Shown here: in pieces, positions 9,633 to 20,723 of the stretch
Layout of the letters: each line of letters begins with the position of its first letter
Position numbering within the stretch: the stretch's first letter is position 1
Origin: Cellvibrio sp. KY-YJ-3
Lineage (GTDB): Bacteria; Pseudomonadota; Gammaproteobacteria; Pseudomonadales; Cellvibrionaceae
Direction: 5' to 3'
Length of the DNA: 64,000 bases
Assembly (NCBI RefSeq): GCF_008806955.1
Contig: NZ_CP031727.1
Span: 1,812,001 to 1,876,000, forward strand
Notes under the pieces: generated by a model
Database searches by the model: none
Seen by the model: only the letters and a program-made list of their open reading frames with translations
Told to the model about the DNA's origin: nothing
Made by a program: the position numbers and the translations under genes

Positions 9633-10982
9633 GTGTCTCAAATGATTGCCACCAGTAAAGTAAAAGCGATTATCGGTACCGGTATTACCGGGCTATCGGT
9701 TGCGCGCTTTTTGGCGGCACAACAACAGGCGTTCGTTCTGCTCGATACGCGGTTATCGCCACCCAATTTGCAGCAAATCAAAACGGAATTCCCCCATGTC
9801 AGTATTGAGTGTGGTGAATTGAATCCACACACCTTATTGGCTTGCGACGAAATAATTATCAGTCCCGGAGTCGCGGTTGCAACGCCGGCAATTGAGCAAG
9901 CGAGAGCAGCTGGTATTCCGGTTGTTGGCGACATCGAAATTTTTGTGCGTTACGCCAAGGCGCCGATTGTGGCAATTACCGGCTCAAATGCAAAAAGCAC
10001 GGTTACCACTCTGGTTGGCGAAATGGCCAAGGCGGCTGGAATTAATGTTGCTGTGGGTGGCAATCTCGGTACTCCGGCGTTGGAATTATTAAACGATAGT
10101 GTCGAGTTGTATGTGATGGAACTGTCCAGTTTCCAATTGGAAACTGTGACCAAGCTTAACGCCAAAGTCGCAACTATTTTGAATATCAGTGCTGATCATC
10201 TGGATCGTTACGAGAATATGCGCGCTTATATTCTCGCCAAGTTGCGGGTTTATTTTGGTGCGGAACATATTGTAGTTAACCGTAATGACGTGCTGACTCA
10301 TCCCCCATTGGCTGCAGGCGTCAAACCTATCTACTTTGGTGGCCGTGCCGATTTTGGCAGCTTTGGGTTATTGACTCGCGATGGCGTTGAATATTTGGCT
10401 AAAAATCTCACGCCATTAATGGCCGCGAGGGAATTAAAAATTCGTGGTCGCCACAACATAGATAATGCCCTTGCTGCGCTCGCGTTGGGTGACGCCGCCG
10501 GTATTCCGCTCGATGCCATGCTTGGCACCTTAAAAACCTTTTCCGGTTTGCGTCATCGCTGCGAATTTGTCGCTGAAAAAAATGCGGTGGAGTTTTATAA
10601 CGACTCTAAAGGTACCAACATCGGCGCAACCCTCGCGGCGATTTCGGGTTTGGCGCGTGACCCCCAGCAATTAATTGTGATTTTAGGTGGTGAAGGCAAG
10701 GGGCAAGACTTTACAGAATTAACCCCTGCCTTGCGTGCCATTAATAGCCGACTGGTGCTCATCGGCCGTGACGCCACTGTTATTGAACAGGCTGTAGCCG
10801 ATGCGGCACCAATAATTCATGCAGGTTCAATGCAGGATGCAGTTAACAAAGCTTTTGCATTAGCGCAGCCGGGCGATGCGGTGTTGCTGTCGCCTGCCTG
10901 CGCCAGCTTTGACATGTTCAAAAATTACGAAGATCGCGGCGAGAAGTTTTGTGAGGCTGTGCAGGAGTTGTGCTCATCATGA
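9633..10982 (+). CDS. murD: UDP-MurNAc-L-alanine: D-glutamate ligase MurD
   Basis: Cytoplasmic ligase adding D-glutamate. The product is 449 residues against 438 in E. coli. Key motifs are the N-terminal Rossmann segment [15 protein letters not shown], the P-loop [35 protein letters not shown] and [14 protein letters not shown] chose GTG 9633 because a GGAG ribosome site (9620-9623) lies 9 bases upstream; TTG 9603 and ATG 9642 are alternatives in the same frame. The stop overlaps ftsW by 4 bases. Confidence 0.96.
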   Translation: MSQMIATSKVKAIIGTGITGLSVARFLAAQQQAFVLLDTRLSPPNLQQIKTEFPHVSIECGELNPHTLLACDEIIISPGVAVATPAIEQARAAGIPVVGDIEIFVRYAKAPIVAITGSNAKSTVTTLVGEMAKAAGINVAVGGNLGTPALELLNDSVELYVMELSSFQLETVTKLNAKVATILNISADHLDRYENMRAYILAKLRVYFGAEHIVVNRNDVLTHPPLAAGVKPIYFGGRADFGSFGLLTRDGVEYLAKNLTPLMAARELKIRGRHNIDNALAALALGDAAGIPLDAMLGTLKTFSGLRHRCEFVAEKNAVEFYNDSKGTNIGATLAAISGLARDPQQLIVILGGEGKGQDFTELTPALRAINSRLVLIGRDATVIEQAVADAAPIIHAGSMQDAVNKAFALAQPGDAVLLSPACASFDMFKNYEDRGEKFCEAVQELCSS

Positions 10983-12178
10983 TGACCTCTGCCACTTTAA
11001 CGAAATCAATGCCTTTAAGTCAGCGTATCGATTGGCCATTGCTGTGCCTTTGGTTTGCGCTTATGTCTATTGGTTTGATTATGGTGGCTTCTGCTTCTGT
11101 TTCATTTGCTGCATTAACTTATAACGATGCCTGGTTTTTTGCTAAGCGACACGCTATCTACATGGTGATGGGGGTGTGCTTGGCCGCCTTTGTTGTCTGT
11201 GTTCCGATGAGCGTGTGGCAAAAATATTCGGGCCATTTTTTGCTGCTCACTATTTTTCTGTTGGTAATAGTACTTATTCCCGGCATTGGCAAAAAAGTAA
11301 ACGGAAGTCAGCGCTGGTTCAGTCTGGGTGTTATATCTATTCAGGTATCAGAAATCGCCAAATTTTGTGCGGTAGTTTTTTTCGCCAGTTTTTTTGCGCG
11401 TCGCTATCAAGAATTACATTTCGGTTGGCAGGGGTTCCTTAAACCTTTAATGGTTGTCGGCGTATTTGTTGGTTTGCTCTTGCTTGAGCCTGACTTTGGT
11501 AGCTCGGTGGTATTAAGTGCAACTGTGTTTGCGATGATGTTTATTGCGGGTGTGCGCATGCTGCACTTTTTATTGCTAATTGTGATTGGTGTCGGCGGGC
11601 TGGCGGCGGTTGCCGTCTTGTCGCCCTACCGTATGCAGCGGTTGATTACCTTTCTCGATCCATGGGCGGATCAATTTAATACTGGTTATCAGTTAACTCA
11701 ATCGCTAATCGGTTTTGGACGCGGAGAATGGTTCGGCTTGGGCCTGGGTAATAGTTTGCAAAAATTATTCTTTTTGCCGGAAGCCCACACTGATTTTATT
11801 TTCGCCATTATTGCAGAAGAGTTTGGTTTGATTGGTGCAGTGTTATTACTCGGTTTATTTGCTGCCTTGATCCTGCGAATTTTTAATGTCGCCAAACAAA
11901 ACCTTGCTGCCGGAAAAATGTTTGCCGCCTTGGCGACATTTGGCATCGCGATTTTGTTTTCATTCCAGGTATTCATCAACATGGGGGTCTCCTCCGGATT
12001 ATTACCCACAAAAGGTTTAACTCTGCCTTTTATCAGCTATGGCGGCAGTAGCCTGTTAATTTGCTGCGTGCTTATGGCATTTGTGATGCGCGTGCAGTGG
12101 GAGTTGGCCGGTTATGTTCCTGAAGTGCCGGAGCCGGCAAAAGTGCCGCGCACTCGCCTGATGGAGGCCAGTGTATGA
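10979..12178 (+). CDS. ftsW: Septal peptidoglycan glycosyltransferase FtsW (SEDS family)
   Basis: Polytopic membrane protein that polymerises lipid II at the septum with FtsI. About ten membrane segments are visible, with the SEDS family signatures [22 protein letters not shown], a long loop with [36 protein letters not shown] and the C-terminal SYGGSSLL. It has 399 residues. The ATG at 10979 overlaps the murD stop (ATGA) and is preceded by AGGAG at 10963-10967. Its own stop overlaps murG by 4 bases. Confidence 0.97.
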   Translation: MMTSATLTKSMPLSQRIDWPLLCLWFALMSIGLIMVASASVSFAALTYNDAWFFAKRHAIYMVMGVCLAAFVVCVPMSVWQKYSGHFLLLTIFLLVIVLIPGIGKKVNGSQRWFSLGVISIQVSEIAKFCAVVFFASFFARRYQELHFGWQGFLKPLMVVGVFVGLLLLEPDFGSSVVLSATVFAMMFIAGVRMLHFLLLIVIGVGGLAAVAVLSPYRMQRLITFLDPWADQFNTGYQLTQSLIGFGRGEWFGLGLGNSLQKLFFLPEAHTDFIFAIIAEEFGLIGAVLLLGLFAALILRIFNVAKQNLAAGKMFAALATFGIAILFSFQVFINMGVSSGLLPTKGLTLPFISYGGSSLLICCVLMAFVMRVQWELAGYVPEVPEPAKVPRTRLMEASV

Positions 12179-13278
12179 CACAGAAAACGCTGCAGGTTTT
12201 GGTAATGGCAGGTGGCACTGGCGGGCATGTATTTCCGGCGCTGGCAGTTGCAGATGAGTTGCGTGCACGCGGTGCGCTGATTAATTGGCTGGGTACAGCG
12301 CGCGGTATAGAAACGCGTTTGGTTCCTGCGGCCAATATTCCTCTGCACTTTATTAGTGTTGAAGGTGTGCGTGGCCGTGGAGTGGCAGGTTTACTGAAAG
12401 CGCCTTTTTTAATTATTTATGCTGTGTTGCAGTCGTTGCAAATTATGCGACGCATCAAGCCGGATGTAGTTATTGGTTTTGGTGGCTTTGCATCTGGCCC
12501 CGGTGGTTTGGCGGCAGTGCTCAGCGGTATTCCTTTAGTAATCCATGAACAAAATGCGGTCGCGGGTACCACTAATCGTTTATTGGCAAAAATTGCGCGG
12601 CGCATATTGGCCGCATTTCCGGATGCATTTATCGGACGTAGCGAACCGGATGTTCAGGTAGTGGGTAATCCCGTTCGTCAACAAATTCAACAACTGGCAT
12701 CGCCATCAGTTCGTTACCAGGCGCGTATTGATCAGCAATTACCTCTGCGACTTTTAGTGGTCGGTGGCAGTTTGGGCGCTAAAGCGATTAATGAATTGGT
12801 ACCGGAAGCGGTCTCGCATCTACCACTCAATGTGCGCCCACAAATTTGGCATCAAACGGGAAAAATTCACGCTGAGGCAACTACTGCCCTGTATATGAAA
12901 CATCAGGTTAATGCCAAGGTGGATGCCTTTATTGATGATATGGCAGCAGCCTATGCGTGGGCGGATTTGGTGATCTGTCGCGCCGGCGCGCTTACTGTTT
13001 CAGAATTAATGATGGCAGGTGTGGCCTCGATTCTGATTCCATTGCCTTCAGCAATTGATGATCACCAGACATTTAATGCCAAAAATTTAACTGACGTGGG
13101 TGCAGGTATTGCACTGGTGCAGAAAGATTTAACCGCAGCAAAACTCGCTGCATTACTGTTAACCGAATTAGCTGACCGCAATCACTTAAAGTCGATGGCG
13201 GAAAAAGCGCAGCAATTGGCTAAGCCCAATTCCGCATGCGATGTTGCTAATGTTTGTGAGGAGGTCGCCCGTGGATAA
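12175..13278 (+). CDS. murG: Lipid II synthase MurG (UDP-GlcNAc transferase)
   Basis: GT28-family peripheral membrane enzyme on the inner face of the cytoplasmic membrane that adds GlcNAc to lipid I. The N-terminal glycine-rich loop [15 protein letters not shown], the second glycine loop [36 protein letters not shown] and the UDP-sugar site [15 protein letters not shown] with the PxxxxDHQ segment (PSAIDDHQ) are all present. The 367-residue length is normal. The gene overlaps murC by 8 bases. Confidence 0.98.
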   Translation: MTQKTLQVLVMAGGTGGHVFPALAVADELRARGALINWLGTARGIETRLVPAANIPLHFISVEGVRGRGVAGLLKAPFLIIYAVLQSLQIMRRIKPDVVIGFGGFASGPGGLAAVLSGIPLVIHEQNAVAGTTNRLLAKIARRILAAFPDAFIGRSEPDVQVVGNPVRQQIQQLASPSVRYQARIDQQLPLRLLVVGGSLGAKAINELVPEAVSHLPLNVRPQIWHQTGKIHAEATTALYMKHQVNAKVDAFIDDMAAAYAWADLVICRAGALTVSELMMAGVASILIPLPSAIDDHQTFNAKNLTDVGAGIALVQKDLTAAKLAALLLTELADRNHLKSMAEKAQQLAKPNSACDVANVCEEVARG

Positions 13279-14707
13279 TTCTGCGCAGAAGTCCATAGGT
13301 CAATTTTGTGTACCGGAAATGCGCCGTATTCGTCGTATTCATTTTGTCGGAATTGGTGGTGCCGGTATGAGTGGCATTGCCGAGGTGTTGCTCAATCAAG
13401 GATATGAAATTTCCGGTTCGGATATCAAAGCATCAAATGTTACTGAACGGTTAGCGTCCAAGGGCGCCACTATCTATATCGGTCATGCTGCGCAAAATGT
13501 TCAGGGCGCTGATGTAGTGGTGAATTCCAGTGCGGTAAATGCCCAAAACCCGGAGGTTCAAGGCGCGCGTGAACTGCGTATTCCGATTGTACGCCGTGCG
13601 GAAATGTTGGCTGAATTAATGCGTTATCGCCACGGTATTGCCGTCGCGGGTACCCACGGAAAAACTACCACCACCAGTTTGTTGGCGTCGGTGCTGGCGG
13701 CAGCAAAATTGGATCCGACGTTTATTATTGGCGGTTTGGTGAATAGCACCGGTACCAATGCGCAGCTGGGAGCCAGTCGGTATTTGGTTGCCGAAGCGGA
13801 CGAGAGCGACGCATCATTTTTACACCTGCAACCAATGGTGGCGATTGTTACCAATATCGATGCCGATCATATGGAAACCTATGGCGGTGACTTTTCCAAG
13901 TTGAAAAAAACCTTTATCGAGTTTTTGCACAACTTGCCTTTTTATGGACTTGCAGTGCTGTGCGGTGATGATCCGGTTGTGCGCGACATTATTCCTGAAG
14001 TGGCGCGCCCGATTCTCACTTACGGCTTTGATGAAAATAGTGACTTCCGTGCAATAAATATTCGTCAGGACAAAATGCATTCCGAGTTTGATGTTGTTCG
14101 TCCCGGTCATGAAAAAGCATTGCATATTCGCATCAATATTCCTGGTATCCACAATGTCTTGAATGCAACTGCAGTAATTGCTGTCGCTACCGATGAAGGC
14201 ATTAGCGATGAAGCTATTCAATTTGGTTTGGAAAACTTCCAAGGTGTTGGTCGACGCTTCCAGGTTTATGGCAATTTCCCTGTAGGTGAAGGCGATGCCA
14301 TGTTGGTGGATGACTATGGTCATCATCCACGCGAAGTGGCTGCAGTGATTAGGGCGGTACGTGATGGCTGGCCGGATCGCCGTTTAGTAATGATTTATCA
14401 GCCGCACCGCTACACGCGCACGCGCGATCTCTATGAAGATTTTGTGGAAGTGCTGTCCACGGTTGATGCATTAATTATGTTGGAAGTGTACAGCGCAGGT
14501 GAGGACGCAATTCCTGGCGCTGATAGTCGCCACCTGTGTCGTAGTGTACGTGCACGCGGTGTAATTGAACCCATTTTTGTTGAAACAGTGGATGGTGTTC
14601 CTGCAATCGTAAAAGACATAGTGCGCGCTGGCGATATAGTAATTACTCAAGGTGCGGGTAATGTGGGTGTGCTTTCCCCTGAATTAGCAAAACGACAATT
14701 GCGTTAG
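13271..14707 (+). CDS. murC: UDP-MurNAc: L-alanine ligase MurC
   Basis: First amino-acid ligase of the peptidoglycan precursor pathway. The product is 478 residues. Landmarks are [22 protein letters not shown], the P-loop [51 protein letters not shown] and [13 protein letters not shown] chose GTG 13271, which follows a GAGG ribosome site and overlaps the end of murG; a longer frame starting inside murG adds residues without family similarity. Confidence 0.97.
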   Translation: MDNSAQKSIGQFCVPEMRRIRRIHFVGIGGAGMSGIAEVLLNQGYEISGSDIKASNVTERLASKGATIYIGHAAQNVQGADVVVNSSAVNAQNPEVQGARELRIPIVRRAEMLAELMRYRHGIAVAGTHGKTTTTSLLASVLAAAKLDPTFIIGGLVNSTGTNAQLGASRYLVAEADESDASFLHLQPMVAIVTNIDADHMETYGGDFSKLKKTFIEFLHNLPFYGLAVLCGDDPVVRDIIPEVARPILTYGFDENSDFRAINIRQDKMHSEFDVVRPGHEKALHIRINIPGIHNVLNATAVIAVATDEGISDEAIQFGLENFQGVGRRFQVYGNFPVGEGDAMLVDDYGHHPREVAAVIRAVRDGWPDRRLVMIYQPHRYTRTRDLYEDFVEVLSTVDALIMLEVYSAGEDAIPGADSRHLCRSVRARGVIEPIFVETVDGVPAIVKDIVRAGDIVITQGAGNVGVLSPELAKRQLR

Positions 14708-14720
14708 AGGTTATAGAGTC

Positions 14721-15692
14721 ATGCAAGCAGTCAAGTTGCCCATTAGTGAGGCGCTAAAAAAACAAATTGGCCGTGTTGGTGTTTTATACGGCGGCCTTTC
14801 CGCTGAGCGCGAAATCTCGCTGCAAAGCGGCGCCGCCGTTTTGGCTGCATTGGTTGAGGCAGGAATTGAGCACGTGGCTATCGATGTTGGTCACAACGTT
14901 ATTGCGGATATCCAGGCTGCAAAAATTGATCGCGCATTTTTAATATTACATGGGCCGGGTGGCGAAGACGGGCGTATTCAAGCGCTGCTGGAGTTTTTAA
15001 ATATTCCTTACACCGGTAGCGATGTGCAGTCCTCCGCCTTGGCGATGGATAAGTTGCGCACCAAACAACTATGGCGTGGCGTGGACATTAATGGCAAGCA
15101 AGGTTTGCCAACGCCGGAATTTGCGGTGCTTAACGAAAACTCTAATTTTGCGCAGGTGCTGGCCAGTTTGGGTGGCGATGTAATGGTGAAGCCTGCCAAT
15201 GAAGGTTCAAGTATTGGAATGTCGCGCGTCAATACCGCCGCAGATTTGGAGTCCGCGTTTAATAAAGCGGCGCAATATCAGGGCAGTGTGTTGGTAGAGC
15301 GATTGATTGTCGGTGGCGAATATACCGTTGCCATTCTCGATGGTGATGCGCTACCACCGATCAAGCTGGAAACAGATCATAGCTTTTACGACTTTAATGC
15401 CAAGTATATTGCTGAGGATACTCGCTATCTTTGCCCTTGCGGTTTATCGGCAGAAAAAGAACAGGAATTAAAAGCGCTTGCGCTCAATGCATTTAAAACT
15501 GTTGGATGCCGTGGCTGGGGCCGTGTGGATGTAATGGCAGATCACCAGCAAAATTTTTATTTGTTGGAAGTGAATACCGCTCCGGGCATGACCAGCCACA
15601 GTTTGGTTCCTATGGCAGCGAAAGCAATTGGTTTGTCATTTGCGGAATTAGTGCTGACAATTTTGCGTGCAAGCGTGAAGGGCAAAGCGTAA
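14721..15692 (+). CDS. ddlB: D-alanine: D-alanine ligase (DdlB type)
   Basis: Makes the D-Ala-D-Ala dipeptide used by MurF. This ATP-grasp enzyme has 323 residues. Motifs: VLYGGLSAEREISLQSG at the N-terminus, LHGPGGEDGRIQALLE, PYTGSDVQSSALAMDK, VKPANEGSSIGMSRV, and the metal-binding LLEVNTAPGMTSHSLVP at the end. The second motif has HGPGGEDG where many homologues have HGRGGEDG. It lies between murC and ftsQ, the usual place of ddlB in gammaproteobacteria. Confidence 0.97.
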   Translation: MQAVKLPISEALKKQIGRVGVLYGGLSAEREISLQSGAAVLAALVEAGIEHVAIDVGHNVIADIQAAKIDRAFLILHGPGGEDGRIQALLEFLNIPYTGSDVQSSALAMDKLRTKQLWRGVDINGKQGLPTPEFAVLNENSNFAQVLASLGGDVMVKPANEGSSIGMSRVNTAADLESAFNKAAQYQGSVLVERLIVGGEYTVAILDGDALPPIKLETDHSFYDFNAKYIAEDTRYLCPCGLSAEKEQELKALALNAFKTVGCRGWGRVDVMADHQQNFYLLEVNTAPGMTSHSLVPMAAKAIGLSFAELVLTILRASVKGKA

Positions 15693-15696
15693 ATCT

Positions 15697-16803
15697 ATGC
15701 GCGATTTTAAGGGTGTTGGTGAACGCATTGAGCCGCGGATTGGCCGTGGTCAACTGGAGGGCGATGCGCCTCCAGTGCGCTCCCGGCGTCCAGCAGTTGA
15801 GCGACATGAGGCACCGAGCGCGGCAGAACCAACGACGCCAGCCGCGCGAATCATCCGCGATGTGTTGTTGGACTCGCCTGAACCAACAAGTACGCAGAGT
15901 GATTTTGCGCGTAGATCAAGCGCACGAGTGGTCCAACGTGAGCAGGGCTATGCAAAAGCATCGCCCCAGGGGGGAAATAAAACGCGTCGCCCGGCTGCGC
16001 AACAGCCTAAGTGGAAATGGAATTTCTCCTGGTTGAATCGGAAATTTGCGGTGGTTGTATTTGTATTGGCCTTGGCGATTGGCTTGTATTTAGTGAGCGA
16101 ACCCTTGGTTAAAGTTTTTGAGCGGCCAATTAAAAGTGTTGTGGTTGAAGGGGAATTCAATTTAATCACCAAAGCACGTGCAACCGAGTTAATTGGCGGT
16201 GAGATTGATGGAGATTTTTTGCAATTAAACCTGATGCGTCTCAAGGAGGCATTGTTAACCGATCCCTGGGTAGAAAAGGTTACGCTTAACCGACGTTGGC
16301 CCGACACTTTAGTGGTAAAAATTACCGAGCAAAAACCGATTGCGCGTTGGGGCGATGGGTTCTTGAATCAGCGCGGCGAAATTGTCCGTGTTGAAGATGC
16401 GACCAAGCTTTCTGGCCTGCCTTGGCTGCAAGGAAACGAAGCGGATGCGATTGAAATTTTGCAGCAGTATCAGGATTTATCCCAGATTTTGCGCTCGCGT
16501 GGATTGGAAGTTTTGGCATTAAAGTGTGATAACAAAAAATCCTGGCGATTAACGATAAAAAATCACGTAGAAATCGCACTTGGACGCGATCAAGTGATGG
16601 AAAAAATACGTAGATTTGTTACTGTATACGACACAAAACTAAATAGTGTATGGACGGATGTAAAAGCGATTGATCTAAGGTATAGCAACGGTGTTGCAGT
16701 GCGTTGGGTTGCTGATTCAGAGATGGCAAAAAAATATATTAAAAGTCAGTCTCAAGTTGGCGTTGCTGTTCCGGCAACAAAGGTTTTACCGCAGATTAAT
16801 TGA
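15697..16803 (+). CDS. ftsQ: Cell division protein FtsQ with long N-terminal extension
   Basis: Bitopic divisome protein that recruits FtsL and FtsB. One membrane segment lies at about residues 118-136 (FAVVVFVLALAIGLYLV region). A POTRA domain follows (IKSVVVEGEFNLITKARATELI and VEKVTLNRRWPDTLVVKITEQKPIARWG), then the beta domain. The protein is 368 residues against 276 in E. coli; almost all the excess is a cytoplasmic N-terminus of about 115 residues rich in Arg, Pro, Ala and Ser. No start codon further in gives a short E. coli-like tail with a better ribosome site. Only 4 bp separate it from ddlB. Confidence 0.95.
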   Translation: MRDFKGVGERIEPRIGRGQLEGDAPPVRSRRPAVERHEAPSAAEPTTPAARIIRDVLLDSPEPTSTQSDFARRSSARVVQREQGYAKASPQGGNKTRRPAAQQPKWKWNFSWLNRKFAVVVFVLALAIGLYLVSEPLVKVFERPIKSVVVEGEFNLITKARATELIGGEIDGDFLQLNLMRLKEALLTDPWVEKVTLNRRWPDTLVVKITEQKPIARWGDGFLNQRGEIVRVEDATKLSGLPWLQGNEADAIEILQQYQDLSQILRSRGLEVLALKCDNKKSWRLTIKNHVEIALGRDQVMEKIRRFVTVYDTKLNSVWTDVKAIDLRYSNGVAVRWVADSEMAKKYIKSQSQVGVAVPATKVLPQIN

Positions 16804-16862
16804 TTATGAATATCGCCAGTTGTATTGAAATTGGCTTACTACTGGCAAACGAGGTTCACTGA

Positions 16863-18101
16863 ATGGCACATGTTAGCGACAACAAAATGATTGTAGGCCT
16901 GGACATAGGCACGTCCAAGGTTGTAGCTATCGTTGGTGCTATTACCCCCGAAGGTCAATTGGAAATTGTTGGCATAGGTTCTCATCGCTCAACCGGTTTG
17001 AAAAAAGGCGTGGTGGTAAATATTGAATCGACAGTCTTGTCTATTCAGCGCGCTATTGAAGAGGCGGAGTTGATGGCCGGCTGTCAGATCCATTCGGTGT
17101 ATGCCGGTATTGCCGGGAGCCATATTCGCAGCTTGAACTCGCACGGTATTGTGGCGATTCGCGATCGCGAAGTATTTTCCCAGGATCTGGAGCGAGTCAT
17201 TGATGCTGCACAGGCGGTTGCAATACCTGCAGATCAAAAAATTCTGCACATTTTGCCGCAAGAATTTCTGATCGATGATCAAGATGGTGTGAAAGAGCCG
17301 CTGGGTATGTCTGGCGTGCGCTTGGAAGCTAAAGTGCATTTGGTTACTTGCGCCGTAAATGCCGCACAAAATATTGAAAAATGCATTCGTCGCTGCGGTC
17401 TTGAAGTGGAAGACATCATTCTGGAGCAATTGGCTTCCAGTTATTCGGTATTAACTGACGATGAAAAAGAATTAGGTGTCTGTGTTGTTGATATTGGTGG
17501 CGGCACCACAGACATAGCGATTTTTAAAGAAGGCGCTATTCGCCACACGGGTGTTATCCCGATTGCGGGTGATCAAGTGACTAATGACATTGCGATGGCA
17601 TTGCGCACGCCAACACCGAATGCTGAAGAGATCAAAATTAAATATGCCTGCGCATTGGCAAAACTGACCAGTCCGGATGAAACCATCAAAGTGCCAAGTG
17701 TGGGCGATCGTCAACCGCGTGATTTGTCGCGTCAGGCACTGGCAGAAGTTGTTGAGCCTCGCTACGACGAATTATTTACCTTGGTGCAAGCTGAGTTACG
17801 TCGCAGCGGCTATGAGGACTTATTAGCCGCAGGCATTGTACTGACTGGCGGCACCTCAAAAATGGAAGGTGTTATTGAGTTGGCAGAGGAGATTTTCCAC
17901 ATGCCGGTGCGCTTGGGTGCACCGCAGAACATTCGTGGATTATCCGACATAGTCAACAATCCAATTTATTCCACCGGTGTAGGTCTGTTGATTTACGCCA
18001 TGAAGCAGCAGCACAACCTAGGGCGTTCTTCGCCTGCTGCCAAAGAGTCGCAAGGTTCACTGCTCAGCAAGATCAAGAAAATTTTCCAAAGCAATTTTTA
18101 A
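16863..18101 (+). CDS. ftsA: Cell division protein FtsA
   Basis: Actin-like ATPase that tethers FtsZ to the membrane. Phosphate-binding loops [14 protein letters not shown] (about 13-26) and [14 protein letters not shown] are visible, with the adenosine motif [10 protein letters not shown] near residue 328. The C-terminus [13 protein letters not shown] is the amphipathic membrane-targeting helix. Length 412 residues, E. coli 420. It lies 59 bp after ftsQ and 64 bp before ftsZ. Confidence 0.98.
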   Translation: MAHVSDNKMIVGLDIGTSKVVAIVGAITPEGQLEIVGIGSHRSTGLKKGVVVNIESTVLSIQRAIEEAELMAGCQIHSVYAGIAGSHIRSLNSHGIVAIRDREVFSQDLERVIDAAQAVAIPADQKILHILPQEFLIDDQDGVKEPLGMSGVRLEAKVHLVTCAVNAAQNIEKCIRRCGLEVEDIILEQLASSYSVLTDDEKELGVCVVDIGGGTTDIAIFKEGAIRHTGVIPIAGDQVTNDIAMALRTPTPNAEEIKIKYACALAKLTSPDETIKVPSVGDRQPRDLSRQALAEVVEPRYDELFTLVQAELRRSGYEDLLAAGIVLTGGTSKMEGVIELAEEIFHMPVRLGAPQNIRGLSDIVNNPIYSTGVGLLIYAMKQQHNLGRSSPAAKESQGSLLSKIKKIFQSNF

Positions 18102-18165
18102 TGAGTTGTGCATAAACCAAATTATTTTTCACAGATTGAGTCAAGGGAAACAAAGGGGTGTGGCC

Positions 18166-19341
18166 ATGTTTGAATTAGTTGATAACTTGCATCAAAACGC
18201 GGTAATCAAAGTGATCGGTGTTGGTGGTGGCGGCGGCAACGCAGTCAAACACATGATTGCCAGCAAAATAGAAGGCGTTGAATTTATTTGTGCCAATACC
18301 GATTCGCAAGCATTGAAAGACATTGATGCGCGTACGGTACTGCAACTCGGCAATTCCATGACTAAGGGTCTGGGTGCTGGTGCAAATCCGGAAATTGGTC
18401 GTCAGGCAGCGATGGAAGATCGTGAACGTATCGCTGAAGTGCTGCGCGGTGCTGACATGGTATTTATTGCTGCCGGTATGGGTGGTGGCACTGGCACTGG
18501 TGCTGCTCCAGTGGTGGCCGAAGTTGCACGTGACTTGGGTATTCTGACTGTCGCTGTAGTGACTAAGCCTTTTCCATTCGAAGGTCGCAAGCGTATGGTG
18601 ATCGCTGATGCTGGTATTAAAGAGTTGAGTGAACGTGTTGACTCCTTAATCACCATCCCCAATGAGAAATTGTTGTCGGTGTTGGGTAAATCTACCAGCT
18701 TGCTCGATGCGTTTAAGGCTGCCAATAACGTATTGCTTGGCGCTGTTCAGGGTATCGCTGACCTGATTATTCGCCCTGGTATGATCAACGTTGACTTTGC
18801 AGACGTACGTACTGTGATGTCCGAAATGGGCATGGCAATGATGGGTACGGGTCGTGCAACTGGCGAAAATCGTGCGCGTGAAGCTGCTGAGGCCGCTATT
18901 CGTAGTCCTCTGTTGGAGGATGTAAACCTGCAGGGTGCTCGTGGTATTTTGGTAAATATCACCGCTGGTATTGACCTGTCTTTGGGGGAGTACTCCGAAG
19001 TTGGCAGCATTATCGAAGAATTTGCGTCGGGTGATGCGACTGTGGTTGTGGGTACAGTAATCGATCCTGAACTCACCAACGAACTGCGCGTTACTGTGGT
19101 TGCAACCGGTTTGGGCGTCGCTGTGACAGCGCAGACCAAAGAGGTTAAACCAGCACCAACCAAGGTGGTAGATAACACCCGTCGCGCTGCTCCACCTGCC
19201 GATTATGCTGCTTTGGATCGCCCTGCACATCTGCGTGCCAACGCTCATTCATCAAATGCGGCGGCCTTGGCTGCACCATTGGGTGATAAAGAATTGGAAT
19301 ATTTGGATATTCCTGCATTCTTACGTCGGCAGGCAGATTAA
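18166..19341 (+). CDS. ftsZ: Cell division protein FtsZ (tubulin-like GTPase)
   Basis: FtsZ polymerises to the Z-ring at midcell. The GTP-binding tubulin signature [10 protein letters not shown] sits near residue 105, preceded by [11 protein letters not shown] at the N-terminus; the T7 loop reads [12 protein letters not shown]. The conserved C-terminal peptide [12 protein letters not shown], which binds FtsA and ZipA, ends the protein. ATG 18166 has AAGGGG just upstream and yields the family N-terminus MFELVDN; the frame is open further upstream but without similarity. Length 391 residues. Confidence 0.98.
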   Translation: MFELVDNLHQNAVIKVIGVGGGGGNAVKHMIASKIEGVEFICANTDSQALKDIDARTVLQLGNSMTKGLGAGANPEIGRQAAMEDRERIAEVLRGADMVFIAAGMGGGTGTGAAPVVAEVARDLGILTVAVVTKPFPFEGRKRMVIADAGIKELSERVDSLITIPNEKLLSVLGKSTSLLDAFKAANNVLLGAVQGIADLIIRPGMINVDFADVRTVMSEMGMAMMGTGRATGENRAREAAEAAIRSPLLEDVNLQGARGILVNITAGIDLSLGEYSEVGSIIEEFASGDATVVVGTVIDPELTNELRVTVVATGLGVAVTAQTKEVKPAPTKVVDNTRRAAPPADYAALDRPAHLRANAHSSNAAALAAPLGDKELEYLDIPAFLRRQAD

Positions 19342-19491
19342 TTAACGCTTTTACTATAAGGGGTATTGCCAGCTTTAACTGGTTGATAATTCCTTGGGTT
19401 GGTAGCATATGTAGCGTTAACAAAAGGTGCATTACTGCTTTTGGTGTCACCTTAACGCAAATTGGAAACTGACCTGGTAGGGGTTCGACCG

Positions 19492-20403
19492 ATGATCAAA
19501 CAGCGAACGCTTAAAAATTCGATCCGCACAACCGGTGTTGGGCTGCACACAGGCGACAAGATTCACCTGACGTTGCTACCCGCACCTGTTGATAACGGTA
19601 TTGTATTTCGTCGGGTGGATCTGAATCCGCCTGTCGAGATTAAAGCGACAGCCAAAAACGTTGGAGAGACAACACTTTCTACTTGCCTTATCAAAGAGGA
19701 TGTCAGGGTTTCTACTGTGGAACACTTGATGTCAGCGATGGCGGGCATGGGAATTGATAACGCGATTGTCGAATTAACGGGGCCCGAAATTCCTATCATG
19801 GACGGCAGCGCCGGTCCCTTTGTGTTCCTGATTCAATCTGCCGGCGTCCAGGAACAGAATGCCCCGAAAAAATTCGTGCGTATAAAGAAAGAGTTGACGC
19901 TGAGGGATGGCGACAAGTTTGCCACATTTATGCCTTTCGATGGCTTCAAAGTGTCCTTTTCCATCGAGTTTGATCATCCAGTCTTCAAAGATCGCAGGCC
20001 GCAAACGGAATTGGACTTTTCCAGCTCAAGTTTTGTGCAGGATATAAGCCGGGCGCGTACTTTCGGTTTTATGCATGAAATCGAATATTTACGATCTAAA
20101 GGTCTGGCGCGTGGCGGTAGTATGGATAACGCGATTGTTGTTGATCAGTACCGTATCCTCAATGAAGAGGGGTTGCGATTTGAAGATGAGTTTGTAAAAC
20201 ATAAAGTCCTGGATGCGATTGGCGATTTGTACATGCTGGGTAACAGCTTGATTTGTGAATACAAGGCGCATAAGTCAGGTCATTCACTCAATAATCGTGC
20301 ATTGCGGCTGCTCTTGGATAATCCAGATGCGTGGGAAATTGTGACCTTCGATGAGAATCAGGTGGTCCCAATCACTTATATAGAGCCGATTGTTGCTGCC
20401 TAG
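19492..20403 (+). CDS. lpxC: UDP-3-O-acyl-N-acetylglucosamine deacetylase LpxC
   Basis: Zinc enzyme for the first committed step of lipid A synthesis. Zinc ligands are in VEHLMSAM (His78) and in HKVLDAIGD (HxxxD, near residue 237); the active-site segment [16 protein letters not shown] and a late histidine in [12 protein letters not shown] are also seen. The length of 303 residues matches the 305 of E. coli. ATG 19492 gives the typical start [11 protein letters not shown] and follows GGTAGGGG. A 150-bp gap after ftsZ may hold its own promoter, but I find no strong one. Confidence 0.98.
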   Translation: MIKQRTLKNSIRTTGVGLHTGDKIHLTLLPAPVDNGIVFRRVDLNPPVEIKATAKNVGETTLSTCLIKEDVRVSTVEHLMSAMAGMGIDNAIVELTGPEIPIMDGSAGPFVFLIQSAGVQEQNAPKKFVRIKKELTLRDGDKFATFMPFDGFKVSFSIEFDHPVFKDRRPQTELDFSSSSFVQDISRARTFGFMHEIEYLRSKGLARGGSMDNAIVVDQYRILNEEGLRFEDEFVKHKVLDAIGDLYMLGNSLICEYKAHKSGHSLNNRALRLLLDNPDAWEIVTFDENQVVPITYIEPIVAA

Positions 20404-20723
20404 GTATTTTTTACGTCATGTTCAAAATGTGAACATGGCCTAATTTTATGCTTGTTAAATCCTTCCTTTCTGTGCGATATTCCTGTTGCGCGTTGTTTTA
20501 CGCGCACTGCAGGGAGTCTCCGCACCTTTTAATCTCCTCCGTGATTTAAGTGCAGTCCTTTGTTTTGTAAGGATATTTTTATCCAAACAAAACTATGTTA
20601 AGCAGGATGCATTGGGTGGCTAAATATTTAGATAGTCACCACTTCAGGTCATACAAAACTTTTAAGAGTCTGGTGGCTCTGAACGCTGCCTAGTGTTTAT
20701 TATTAATAAAAATTGATTTGCAG
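20404..20723. other. 320-bp gap between lpxC and the M23 peptidase gene
   Basis: No reading frame with support is present; related gammaproteobacteria such as Pseudomonas often have a DUF721 gene on the opposite strand here. Two inverted repeats occur: the hairpin after lpxC and a second at 20562-20593 (GTTTTGT-AA-GGATA, TTTT loop, TATCC-AA-ACAAAAC), which forms 7 plus 5 pairs around a two-base mismatch. Confidence 0.6.
20415..20449 (+). terminator. Hairpin after lpxC, possible end of dcw transcript
   Basis: GTCATGTTCA (20415-20424) pairs with TGAACATGGC (20430-20439) around a 5-base loop, one pair being G-T. CTAATTTTA follows. The stem is AT-rich and the T-tract imperfect, so it is a weak terminator candidate or an operator. 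Confidence 0.4.

Noticed and set aside
19145-19450. Minus-strand frame over the ftsZ-lpxC gap
   Set aside because: No ribosome site, no recognisable domain, and most of it lies antisense to ftsZ.
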